A stretch of DNA of 33,910 nucleotides from Candidatus Obscuribacterales bacterium (GTDB lineage: Bacteria; Cyanobacteriota; Vampirovibrionia; Obscuribacterales; Obscuribacteraceae): positions 1 to 33,910 of the forward strand of contig JAKFUT010000290.1 in NCBI GenBank assembly GCA_021732565.1, given 5' to 3'. The notes beneath the pieces are model-generated. The model searched no databases and was not told the origin of the DNA. It worked only from the letters and a program-made list of their open reading frames with translations. Each line of letters begins with the position of its first letter. Position 1 is the first letter of the stretch. A program made the translations under genes and the position numbers. Positions 7,917 to 15,976 of this stretch are shown in pieces.

Positions 7917-10900
7917 CTATTTCCGTTTGTAGACCCAGACTTTATCTCGCGATTCGGAATCGCGCCATTGATCCACCGGTGCCGTCTCAACGAGCCTCCA
8001 GTTGCGCCCGAGTTCGCCGAAGAACTTGGTGTCTGCCGTTAGCCCGCCTTCCGCATCGCCGATGTAGATCAGGGTGTTTCCCCGATAGGCCTTTAGCGCG
8101 TTGTAACCCATGGGCTCTCCCATTGGTGGCCAGCTGAGCATCAGCGCACGGTCCGGATGTGCTCCGGCTGAGGTCTCTCCGCCCTGTCTGACTGCAGTCC
8201 AACTCTTTCCCGGGGCAGAGTAACCTGCCTGCACATTCTTCCCCGTCTCGATCGGGTTTACGTCGTATGCAACAACGTCTGCGCCTCTCATTTGCAGTAA
8301 GGCATCTATGTAACCCGTTCCGCAACCTACGTCTACGATTGGCCCGTGTCGTTTGATGGTGCCGAGCGCCCGTTCGGTAATCACAGGCCAGCAGAATCGT
8401 CGCACAAGCGCATCTCGCACGCGGAAGGCCTGATAGCGATTTACTTTGTTTTCCAGCGCTTCCCACATCTCGCGGTAGGGATTGTTGCCTGCCGTTAATT
8501 CAAAACTGACCGGCTTCTCTTGATCGAATCGAGCGAGCAAGTCGCTCACGCGGGTTGGCCGGAAAGCTCCGCGCTTATCGTATCGTTGGTTGCCTCTGGC
8601 ATTGGATTCCTCGAACAATAGTTTCGCGGCCTCCGGCTTCCCGCGATTAATGGCAACAATACCCATATCGACAAGCTGATTGATCTGCCGTGTATTGTCT
8701 GCTGGAAAATTTCGTTCGGTGAGATCTAGCGATCGTCGCAAATATCCCTCCGCTTCCTGGTAGCGACCGGTTTCCAAAAAGGATTTTGCAAGTTCATGCA
8801 GCACTTCCGGAACGGTGTGGTTCGCAACTTCAGCCGGCATTCCTTCTCGGGCTTTCAACGCGCGCTGCAGGTAGGGTTCCGCTTCGTTGTACTTGCCGAC
8901 GTAATTTAAATACGACCCGAGATTCCAGGCACTCTCCGCAGTGGCTATGTGATCGCGTCCGTAGACTTTATCGCGAATTGCCAGTCCATCGCGATAATAT
9001 TGTTCCGCCCGACCGTCATAAGTGGTGGCTTTGAGGTAATCTGCGAAGCGAAGCATTGCGTCGGCAGTATTGCCGCTGTCTCTTCCATGTTGTCGTATCG
9101 TCTGTTCAATCACCCGTTCGAAGAGAGGAGCCTCACCTTTGGTTCTAGTGCTGAGAGCCGCTTGACACGTATCGTGCAGGGCCTGCAATGTGCGGGGATG
9201 TTCCGCACCATATGTCTTCTCGTAGGTCGCCAGAGCTCGCTGATGAAACGCGACGGATTCAACGCGCTTGCCGGCCACTTGGTAGTCAGTGGCAGGCAGA
9301 CTCTCGTACATTCTTGCGGCGACTACACACATGTCTGCGACATCCAAATGATCTGCGCCCAATTGCGCGGTTTTGTTCTCAATGGCAGCGGTGCATTCTT
9401 CTATAGCCGCAACGTGCTCCCCTGTGGAAATTTTTTGGGTCAAAGAGGCTTCCAGCGCCACTGCATCTGGTGCAACGGGACGAGTTTCTTGCGCGGGCTG
9501 CTGTCGCTCCGGTGCTCCCGCATTCCGTCCACTACCGTCACCGGGCGCAGATCGCGACGGTCTGGCTGCTGCTTCAGTCTTGGCAAACTGTTCGATTGCT
9601 TGTGCCGTTTGCCACAAGCCACTTCCTTGAGAAATGGGTTCGGAGAAATCGCTTTGTCCCCTTTGGCGTGCTTCCGCCTCCACACGCTCCGCAAGAAGGC
9701 GGTAAGAGCCCGCACTACGATCGAACAACGGATCCGATTCGGCCTCCTTCACCACTTCGATTGCGTCCTTCACGCCCCGCATCTCTTCCTTGTCACCACG
9801 ACCAAGTTCATTCAAACGAGCCGAAAGCTTGTCTGCCAACGGGGTATCGGTGGGACGAACGGCGGTGTCACTTTGCGGAATTTTGTCCAACAATTTTTCA
9901 AGGTGTCGTGAGGCCTTACTGTATGCACTTCCTCTGTTCATACCGCTGGCGGATTCTTCCGCGTAACCGAGGCTTGATAGTTGATCGCAAATCTGGCGGA
10001 GGGTTTCGTACCCCCATCCGTTCCGGGGAAAGCCAGGTCTCTCCATCACTTCTTTCACGGTTTCATGAACATCGCGTGCGGCCGATTGCTCGGGCGAAGC
10101 CTCCCGTTGACCAGCAACCTCTGTTTCAAGAAATTTCAGGAAATCGGTGGCAGGATCATAGCGACCAGACTGTCCGGAAGCGTCTGTGCCCTGAAAGACT
10201 TGATCGTTCTTGAGCCCCGCCTCCGCTCCATCTTTCGATGACGCCGTATCTTCTTTGACTTCGGTTTTGCCGGTTTCGGCTTTTCGCGCGGCTTCGATTT
10301 CCGGACCGGCTTTGACTTCTTGTCGTATCTCAATGAGTGGTTTCGGTGCTTCCGCAATTCGCGGTCCTAGTCCTTGCGGACCCGGAACATCCCCCACCGG
10401 AACCGTTAGCAAAGGCTTACCTTCCGGCAACGGAACGCGCGACTCAGTCTGCAATGGCGGACGACTTGCCTCAAACGGCTTCGGACCGGACGCACCTACG
10501 GAAATCGTATTTGGTGACACTATTTCTGCGACAGTTCTTCCTGCTCCATTGCCAGAGCCGGTGGTGAAATCCCCGGGAGTGAGGGACTGAGGTCGCCCCG
10601 GGAGGACCCTTTGCACGGGCGTTGCAGTTTCAAGCGCATTTCCATTAGGTCCGCGACGAGGCGCGCCGACAGCGTCGCTCGCAGTTGAATTTCCAGATTG
10701 CTTATGTCTGGCTTCGGCTCTCCCTTGTGCCAATCCAAAACCCAGGCCGATGATGGAAAAACCGTAGATGGATTTATAGACATCCTCTCCAGACGCCATT
10801 CCTTTGCCGGAGAAAACAGAATGAGACTCTGCACCGACAAATCCGGCCGGTATGCCAGAAAGCCCTCCCGCGAGCCATTGACTGTTGAGACCTCGGGAAG

Positions 10901-11432
10901 ATAGAGCTCGCATGGAAAGGGCCAGCGTCGTGAAAGTAAGAGCGCTGCTTGCGGCGCTTCCTGCTCGTGCACTCAGGATGTTTTCTTCTGGAGCCGATGG
11001 TGTAAGTAGTGCGCCGTACGCCAAACCGGTGAAGGCCGAGTTAGTCACGTCTATTGCGGTCTTTCGGCTAAGGAAAGCCTCTGCTTTGCCAGTAGCTCCT
11101 ACCGCCAGCGCCTTGCCTTCGCTTGCCATGACTTTATTAAGTAACACCGCGCTGACCTTGTGCAACCCAATGAACCAGGGAATCATTCCCGCAGCCTGTC
11201 CGAATTGCTGAATGTGCCAGTCGACGCTTCCAAACTTGGCCTCAGAAGGTGGTTCTATGAATTGAATCGATGGAAGAACATCGGTTCCAAGAACTTTATC
11301 GCCAATCTGAACAACACCGTTCAAGGGAGACTGAATCAGGCTATGCAGAAACGCCCGAGATGCTTGTTCGACTGGTGATTGGGACTGTTTATTAAGAGCA
11401 AGTTCTGGTGAAAATGTTAAAAGGTCGCCCAT
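7917..11432 (-). CDS. 1171-residue protein: hydrophobic N-terminus, disordered linker, TPRs and C-terminal SAM-methyltransferase
   Basis: Residues 1-240 include several Gly/Ala-rich hydrophobic stretches (for example AAGMIPWFIGLHKVSAVLL, SSALTFTTLALSM, YGFSIIGLGFGLA) that may be membrane-associated. Residues 240-690 are Pro/Gly/Glu/Lys-rich and probably disordered. Residues 720-945 form tetratricopeptide-type repeats (for example VGKYNEAEPYLQRALKAREG and TGRYQEAEGYLRRSLDLTER). The C-terminus is a Rossmann methyltransferase domain with motif I IVDVGCGTGY (1032-1041), an acidic loop VVAYDVNP, LSWPP (1099-1103) and YIGDAEGG (1124-1131). LSWPP with YIG-x-EGG marks a small family of putative methyltransferases. 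The substrate is unknown. The TPRs may bind a client protein and the N-terminus may tether the enzyme to membrane. Start: ATG 11432 with AGAGA upstream. The methyltransferase call is firm; the role of the rest is inferred. Confidence 0.85.
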   Translation of the reverse strand: MGDLLTFSPELALNKQSQSPVEQASRAFLHSLIQSPLNGVVQIGDKVLGTDVLPSIQFIEPPSEAKFGSVDWHIQQFGQAAGMIPWFIGLHKVSAVLLNKVMASEGKALAVGATGKAEAFLSRKTAIDVTNSAFTGLAYGALLTPSAPEENILSARAGSAASSALTFTTLALSMRALSSRGLNSQWLAGGLSGIPAGFVGAESHSVFSGKGMASGEDVYKSIYGFSIIGLGFGLAQGRAEARHKQSGNSTASDAVGAPRRGPNGNALETATPVQRVLPGRPQSLTPGDFTTGSGNGAGRTVAEIVSPNTISVGASGPKPFEASRPPLQTESRVPLPEGKPLLTVPVGDVPGPQGLGPRIAEAPKPLIEIRQEVKAGPEIEAARKAETGKTEVKEDTASSKDGAEAGLKNDQVFQGTDASGQSGRYDPATDFLKFLETEVAGQREASPEQSAARDVHETVKEVMERPGFPRNGWGYETLRQICDQLSSLGYAEESASGMNRGSAYSKASRHLEKLLDKIPQSDTAVRPTDTPLADKLSARLNELGRGDKEEMRGVKDAIEVVKEAESDPLFDRSAGSYRLLAERVEAEARQRGQSDFSEPISQGSGLWQTAQAIEQFAKTEAAARPSRSAPGDGSGRNAGAPERQQPAQETRPVAPDAVALEASLTQKISTGEHVAAIEECTAAIENKTAQLGADHLDVADMCVVAARMYESLPATDYQVAGKRVESVAFHQRALATYEKTYGAEHPRTLQALHDTCQAALSTRTKGEAPLFERVIEQTIRQHGRDSGNTADAMLRFADYLKATTYDGRAEQYYRDGLAIRDKVYGRDHIATAESAWNLGSYLNYVGKYNEAEPYLQRALKAREGMPAEVANHTVPEVLHELAKSFLETGRYQEAEGYLRRSLDLTERNFPADNTRQINQLVDMGIVAINRGKPEAAKLLFEESNARGNQRYDKRGAFRPTRVSDLLARFDQEKPVSFELTAGNNPYREMWEALENKVNRYQAFRVRDALVRRFCWPVITERALGTIKRHGPIVDVGCGTGYIDALLQMRGADVVAYDVNPIETGKNVQAGYSAPGKSWTAVRQGGETSAGAHPDRALMLSWPPMGEPMGYNALKAYRGNTLIYIGDAEGGLTADTKFFGELGRNWRLVETAPVDQWRDSESRDKVWVYKRK

Positions 11433-11708
11433 TTAGTTCTCTATTAGGAAGATCCGCTGAAGTGATGATATTTGCACGCTCCAATTCTTGCCATACGTAG
11501 TTGCCGTGGAATTTCAATTTCGGCAGTTTATCTCTGAAAGATGCTAACCCGTTCAGGTGTAGCGCCAGGTTCGTCTACCGATTAGAAAGTGCAGAGGCAC
11601 AGTGGTCAACTGGTAACGTTTCTGGCGTGGGCGACGACACAACAATAAGCATTCTCCGTATAGAATGGGTTTCCCTGCGGACAACTGAACAGAGAGCGGA
11701 GGGTGAAC
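11433..11708. other. Divergent intergenic region
   Basis: This 276-bp region lies between the divergently transcribed TPR-methyltransferase and acyl-carrier-like genes and should carry both promoters. TATAGAAT near 11658-11666 could be a -10 element for the plus-strand gene, but I see no matching -35. GGAGG at 11698-11702 is the ribosome site for ATG 11709. Confidence 0.35.
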
Positions 11709-12257
11709 ATGGGACTGGACTTGGTCGAGTTGGTAATGGAGATTGAAGAGGAGTTTGGATTAGACATTCCTGACTATGAGGCAGAGAAGTTGACCACAGT
11801 GGGGTCAGTATATGAGTGGCTGAAAATTCGCGTGGCTAGTTTTTCTCCAGTGGCGTGCTTAACGCAGAGGGTGTTCTATAAACTTAGACGAGCCCTGATT
11901 GCGAATTACAACTTGGAACGACGAACAATCGAACCGAACACCAGGCTTACAGACCTGATGCCGCTAGCTTTAGTGGAATCAGGCTGGCCTTTTCTACAGA
12001 TGTTTATTGATCTCAAGACGCCGCCGTTCAAGGTCGCAAACGAATTTCTTGGATGGCGGTTGAGCGATCAGACACTGACAATGCGTGAATTGGTTGAGGC
12101 TCTAATCGTGATTAACGGAAAAGCAATGGCACCGCAACGCGATTCAGAGGAGGAAATCTGGAACCGCCTCGTAGGAGTGATTTTACGACACTCTAATGTC
12201 ACCCGCCAGCAAATCACCCCCGAAGCATCGTTCACAAAGGATCTGGGTCTTGATTAG
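11709..12257 (+). CDS. Acyl-carrier-like protein with its domain halves in permuted order
   Basis: The 182-residue product starts at ATG 11709, six nt after GGAGG. An in-frame GTG at 11703 would overlap the ribosome site. Residues 1-41 ([17 protein letters not shown], then [20 protein letters not shown]) match the second half of an acyl carrier protein, after the usual DSL. The C-terminus, from [12 protein letters not shown] through [14 protein letters not shown], matches the first half and stops exactly at the point where DSL would follow. The middle (about 50-140) is a separate helical part with [16 protein letters not shown] and [11 protein letters not shown]. The serine that carries phosphopantetheine is therefore absent at both ends. 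It may be a permuted, non-acylated carrier-like adaptor. I recall similar proteins in other phyla but cannot verify this here. It converges with the next minus-strand gene. Confidence 0.75.
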   Translation: MGLDLVELVMEIEEEFGLDIPDYEAEKLTTVGSVYEWLKIRVASFSPVACLTQRVFYKLRRALIANYNLERRTIEPNTRLTDLMPLALVESGWPFLQMFIDLKTPPFKVANEFLGWRLSDQTLTMRELVEALIVINGKAMAPQRDSEEEIWNRLVGVILRHSNVTRQQITPEASFTKDLGLD

Positions 12258-12281
12258 CAATGTGCTTCTACTGAGCGGATT

Positions 12282-12728
12282 CTATTCTACCCGATCTTGT
12301 TTTTTAGGCAGTTTCTTCGGCCAAGGGAGCTTCTTCTGTTTCTTCAGCAGCAGGATCTTCTTCCGCAGTTTCTTCAGCTGCCAGAGCTTCTTCTGGTTGT
12401 TCGGCAGCAGGTGAAGCACCGTCTCTGTTCCATCCGGTGTGTATGTCTCGTGAATCGCTGCAATCCTGTCCCGATTGGTCTCGAGAAACTCCTCAAACGC
12501 TTCAGATTGCTGCTGCAGAAAGTCATCCTTTCTATCAAGCCACGCGCTGGAATTTATGACGATGTGGGTAGCCTCCGCCAAACCACAACCCTGATTTGTC
12601 CTCACATAGACTACGCAGTCCAAGAGGCCAGCACCATTTGATCTCAGCTCGCTCATTCGGGAGAGCAAAACCTCTAACGACTCTTTCGGCCGCATTGTCG
12701 CCAGTTCCTTTATTTCCGGAAGGTCCAT
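12282..12728 (-). CDS. Small protein resembling the ribosomal L7/L12 C-terminal domain, tail possibly frameshifted
   Basis: The frame from ATG 12728 (AAGGA 6 nt upstream) encodes 148 residues. Residues 1-90 include SNGAGLLDCVVYVRTN and GCGLAEATHIVINSSAW, the helix-strand pattern of small proteins related to the L7/L12 C-terminal domain. The function of such stand-alone proteins is not known. As written the tail is Lys/Leu-rich (QLKKLRKKILLLKKQKK). From about 12424 another minus-strand frame reads an Ala/Glu-rich acidic tail (EALAAEETAEEDPAAEETEE) with a TAA at 12304-12306, a far more ordinary protein ending. One missing base near 12421-12426 would join body and acidic tail. So the coding body is likely real and the annotated 3' end is doubtful. 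An in-frame ATG further upstream (12830) is possible but has no better ribosome site. Confidence 0.65.
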   Translation of the reverse strand: MDLPEIKELATMRPKESLEVLLSRMSELRSNGAGLLDCVVYVRTNQGCGLAEATHIVINSSAWLDRKDDFLQQQSEAFEEFLETNRDRIAAIHETYTPDGTETVLHLLPNNQKKLWQLKKLRKKILLLKKQKKLPWPKKLPKKQDRVE

Positions 12729-12926
12729 CACGCATCCTTTTATCTGTGGCCGACCAAGTGTAGGAATCTCCACGCATTGTAACATCCGGCTGTCAACTGG
12801 TTCTGGCAGCAACCTTATGAGAGACGACAAATTTCAAGACTGAATGCTCAATGTTTTCTGCCGCATCTCCGCGATTTCGACCGTGTAAAATAGAAGAGCT
12901 TCAAAGCGCTAATATGAGTAAATTGC

Positions 12927-13401
12927 ATGGGCAGCGGAATGATGGAGTTTCGAGGAGTTTCTCCAGGGAACGGAGATAAAACTGGATTTTATCTCCTTCT
13001 ACCGCTGGCAGCATTTCCCGCGGTGTTCCTTATCACGTCGCCAAAAGACCTGTTCATTAATCCAGGAACTACCGTGTTTATGATATTTTTTGGCATCGGC
13101 TGGATGATCTTTTGGGCGGCATACCGACTCTTACCTATCTCTTTGATCGCGCCAAAGCGAGGAAGATTGCTCAATACCGCGTTCGCCTTAACGATCAGGC
13201 ATCGAATTCGATACGGTCACATCTCGCTGCCGCATGTCCTGGGACGAAATTCAAAGTATCAAGCTAATTGATTGCGGCGAAGGCTCCTCCGAGCTAGTCT
13301 TCAAAGCCCGTGGAAAGAAATTCACATATGAACGATGGCTCCAGGATGACCACCGATTTATCGAGGCCGTAAAGCAGAACTTTCCACGAATTGAGATGTA
13401 G
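12927..13401 (+). pseudogene. Two-TM protein with PH-like domain, broken by two frameshifts
   Basis: Three successive frames read as one sensible protein. Frame a (from 12927) gives two membrane segments, FYLLLPLAAFPAVFLI and VFMIFFGIGWMIFWAAY, and meets a stop at 13271. Near 13125-13130 the sense moves to a second frame: LTYLFDRAKARKIAQYRVRL, then NDQ. Near 13198 it moves to a third frame: GIEFDTVTSRCRMSWDEIQ, SIKLIDCGEGSSELVFKARG, ending FPRIEM at the TAG 13399-13401. Each shift is explained by one missing base, the second in what would be a GGG run. The tail resembles bacterial PH-like (DUF304/YcxB-type) domains, where WDEI is common. The start is uncertain (ATG 12927, 12939 or 12942). The gene is decayed or the assembly has indels. 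No function can be stated beyond a small membrane protein. Confidence 0.7.
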
Positions 13402-13452
13402 AGCACTCCGTGATTAACGGTAGAGTCGGCCTGTAACTTTCGCTAAGGTTAT

Positions 13453-13485
13453 AGGCAGCCACTCAACAGCGCGAAGGCTGCCTTT
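13453..13485 (+). terminator. Hairpin terminator after the frameshifted gene
   Basis: Arms AGGCAGCC (13453-13460) and GGCTGCCT (13476-13483) pair perfectly over 8 bp with a 15-nt loop, followed by a short T-stretch (TTTCT). It lies 52 bp after the stop at 13401 and before the next plus-strand gene. Confidence 0.65.
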
Positions 13486-13547
13486 CTGACCGGTCATGGT
13501 AAAATCCTTCATTCTGGATTCTCTCGTACACTGGAGGGTTGTTCGCG

Positions 13548-14189
13548 ATGTGGCCTGAGTGCATTAATGAGTTGTCCCCCTACGAATATGCCTACCGGGA
13601 GGAGACTCCTAAGTTCCTGAAACAGACATATGAGAGAACTGAAAACGGTGAATTGTGCAATCCCGTGCAGAATGTTTCTCTGCTCGGCATCTGCAAAACC
13701 TCGTTGTTTAAAGATTGCCCCAACATGCCCGAACACCACATCGAGAATGCGGCAGATGAAGGTGATGAAGAAGACGAATACTACGATGATATCGGCCGTT
13801 ACTTTTGGATGGATTTCGATGCGACCACAAAGACCGGTACAACACTGCCCTTGAGAATGGTCTTCAATGAAGGAGATGCCGACTGCAATGACGGTTTCTG
13901 GGGCGCTGTTTGGAAACGCGACTCTGGAGTTCTTGTCGCAAACATCGCTAGCACGGGGGACTGCCAGGCTACCATAACTGCCAACGCAGGCGCCGAGGTT
14001 GAATTGTTTGAAGAAGAAAACCTCACTGTTCTTGATAATCTGGAGCCTGAAGATGACGACAAACCGCTAACTTGCGCATCACTGGTATATTCCAACGGAT
14101 TTGTCCTGGAAAAGATCATCGGTCTGGCCATAATGATCTGCAGCATACACACCAGTAGCCAATTCTATGATGTCCACGGGTATGCATAA
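13548..14189 (+). CDS. Acidic protein of unknown function
   Basis: I do not recognise this 213-residue protein. ATG 13548 lies 10 nt after TGGAGGG. The TTG at 13539 is too close to that site. It is strongly acidic, with a dense patch EGDEEDEYYDDIGRYFWMD and a second acidic segment EVELFEEENLTVLDNLEPED. Six or more Cys residues are spread along it (MWPEC, ELCNPV, GICKTS, KDCPNM, DADCND, GDCQAT, LTCASL), mostly in the pattern of an exported or metal-binding protein. However, there is no N-terminal signal peptide. The C-terminus is hydrophobic (FVLEKIIGLAIMICSIHTSS). It overlaps the next gene by 23 bp, so translation of the two is probably coupled. Confidence 0.6.
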   Translation: MWPECINELSPYEYAYREETPKFLKQTYERTENGELCNPVQNVSLLGICKTSLFKDCPNMPEHHIENAADEGDEEDEYYDDIGRYFWMDFDATTKTGTTLPLRMVFNEGDADCNDGFWGAVWKRDSGVLVANIASTGDCQATITANAGAEVELFEEENLTVLDNLEPEDDDKPLTCASLVYSNGFVLEKIIGLAIMICSIHTSSQFYDVHGYA

Positions 14190-15315
14190 CCTTCTCGTTC
14201 TTCATTGCATTATCTGGGCGTTATTCTGTCAGGCAGCCTTTGGCTCAGACGGTTCCAAGGAATCGTTAGCGCAGGCCGGTGGAACAGCAGGGCGCAATAC
14301 CGCCGATTACCGCAAAGTTATCTCGTTGTCCACACTCACTACGGCTCAAATTGACCACGTAAATCAGTTTTACGACGAGGGGACCCGACGGCTCTCTGCC
14401 GGCACTCCTCTGCCCGAAGTGAGGCAGGAATTTTTCACCCGCGTACGTTCTATATTGAACAAGACGCAGCGAGCTGAGCTTGATGGTGCATCAGTAACGA
14501 ATCCCCCTCGTTCCTCAAGCAGTCCTTCCGTCGGTGAAACAGACAACGGAAGCTTTACGGTGATTCAAAACGTTTCATATGTAACGCCAGGGGATTCACA
14601 GCGCGTCGGCGATGTCTATCTTCCGAAGTCCGAAGGGCTGAGGCCTGCCGTTCTCTACATTCACGGTGGTGGCTGGAGCGGCGGTGACAAGCGCCAGTCA
14701 GATCCCATGGTAGCTGCGTTGGCCTCTCACGGTTTCGTTGTGTTCAATATAAACTACCGTTTAGTTGGTCAAGGCGGCGAATATCCCGCGAATTTGGTAG
14801 ATGTGAAAGACGCTCTTGCATTTCTAGGCAGTCAATCGCAATGGCATGTGAACCCGAACAAATTGGCGGCGATGGGAGGTTCGGCAGGCGCACATCTTGC
14901 GATGTTACTGGGATACACAGCCAACGGTCCCGTCTTTTCCGCTTGCTTCCCAAAGAGCAAAGCCCGCGTGGTTGCAGTAGTAAGCTGGTTTGGACCAACC
15001 GACCTCAGCCCGGGCCATCCGATGGTTGACAGATATCTTTCTCAAAGTGGCAGCTATCGAGAGGCATCTCCTGTAGACCACGCAGCAACTGCAGTACCCA
15101 CGCTTTTCGTCCACGGTACGGCAGATTCGTTGGTGCCCATCGCTGCTTCAGAAACGATGGCTGCGGCTTTGCAAGCTCGTCATATTCCGGGAGAACTTGT
15201 GCGCATCGAAGGTGCGGGCCACGGTTTTCCGCCCGAAGGCTGGTCGAAGGCCCTCGATCGAACCATCAAGTTCCTCGATTCACAGTTTGCCACTACGACT
15301 CGGCAAGGGCCGTAA
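14167..15315 (+). CDS. Exported alpha/beta hydrolase (esterase/lipase, BD-FAE-like)
   Basis: The 382-residue product begins with a signal peptide (core LLVLHCIIWALFCQAAFG; cleavage likely before SDGS). Residues 48-110 form a helical segment with LTTAQIDHVNQFYDEG and ILNKTQRAEL, resembling LTxxQ-type periplasmic helical proteins. From residue 135 it is an alpha/beta hydrolase: oxyanion motif HGGGW (166-170), nucleophile S239 in GGSAGAH, acid D320 in HGTADSLVP and H352 in EGAGHGF. All catalytic residues are present. The family hydrolyses carboxyl esters, including short acyl esters and feruloyl-type esters. The substrate here is unknown. The gene overlaps the end of the acidic protein. ATG 14167, 14170 and 14182 are all possible starts, and none has a strong ribosome site. 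Confidence 0.88.
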   Translation: MMSTGMHNLLVLHCIIWALFCQAAFGSDGSKESLAQAGGTAGRNTADYRKVISLSTLTTAQIDHVNQFYDEGTRRLSAGTPLPEVRQEFFTRVRSILNKTQRAELDGASVTNPPRSSSSPSVGETDNGSFTVIQNVSYVTPGDSQRVGDVYLPKSEGLRPAVLYIHGGGWSGGDKRQSDPMVAALASHGFVVFNINYRLVGQGGEYPANLVDVKDALAFLGSQSQWHVNPNKLAAMGGSAGAHLAMLLGYTANGPVFSACFPKSKARVVAVVSWFGPTDLSPGHPMVDRYLSQSGSYREASPVDHAATAVPTLFVHGTADSLVPIAASETMAAALQARHIPGELVRIEGAGHGFPPEGWSKALDRTIKFLDSQFATTTRQGP

Positions 15316-15487
15316 GTTTGCGCAATTTTCGCAGAGCACTTGCGAAGGCCGCCGGGAAGGTGTACCGTTTCCTATGCGTAGCTGTATTTGCAGAATTTTA
15401 TCGCGCAAACCAGATTACCAGATGCGAAAGGATACGCGCCAACCCTTCGTGATCGGCCTGACAATGTGCGCCGGCTGGAGACGACAT

Positions 15488-15976
15488 ATGAATAAGAAGT
15501 TAGCCTGGGGTTGCGGCGGATGCCTGGTCGGTATTTTAGGTCTCATCGTAGTTCTATTGATTGGCGGGTTTGCTTTCTTCAACATACTAAGACCAGGCCT
15601 AAACAGCGCTATCAGCCAATCATTTTCCCAAGTCGTTAATCAACTCGACGAACTGAGCGCATCCACCGCGCTTATCTCTTACAGAGACAAGGACTATCCA
15701 GCGATGCTGGCAAACTTCAAATCCAGCGCCGAAGCTTCAGCAGACGCGGCCAACGCGGTGGGCGAATGTTACGAGCTCGGGCTCGGAACAGCTCCCAGCA
15801 TGAAGGAGGCATTGAAGTGGTACAAAGATGCAGCCAAACGTGGTAGCAAGGAAGGCGAGACTAATTTAGGCCGGCTCACTGCAAATCCGAAAAACAAACT
15901 CAAAGGTAAGGAGCTGCCTTGCATCAAAACCAGCTACGCCGAGGCCTGGAAACATCTTCAAGAAGCCACCAAGTAG
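15488..15976 (+). CDS. Membrane-anchored Sel1-repeat protein
   Basis: The 162-residue product starts at ATG 15488 with GGAG 7 nt upstream. The same frame is open further upstream but has no site. A basic start and one transmembrane helix (GCLVGILGLIVVLLIGGFAF, about residues 8-30) anchor it, leaving the rest outside the cytoplasm or in the periplasm. Residues about 85-130 contain one clear Sel1-like repeat (ANAVGECYELGLGTAPSMKE, then ALKWYKDAAKRGSKEGETNL) with partial flanking repeats. Sel1 repeats are TPR-like scaffolds for protein binding. The first residues are Gly/Cys-rich (WGCGGCLVG). It lies 172 bp after the hydrolase and may share its transcript. Confidence 0.75.
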   Translation: MNKKLAWGCGGCLVGILGLIVVLLIGGFAFFNILRPGLNSAISQSFSQVVNQLDELSASTALISYRDKDYPAMLANFKSSAEASADAANAVGECYELGLGTAPSMKEALKWYKDAAKRGSKEGETNLGRLTANPKNKLKGKELPCIKTSYAEAWKHLQEATK

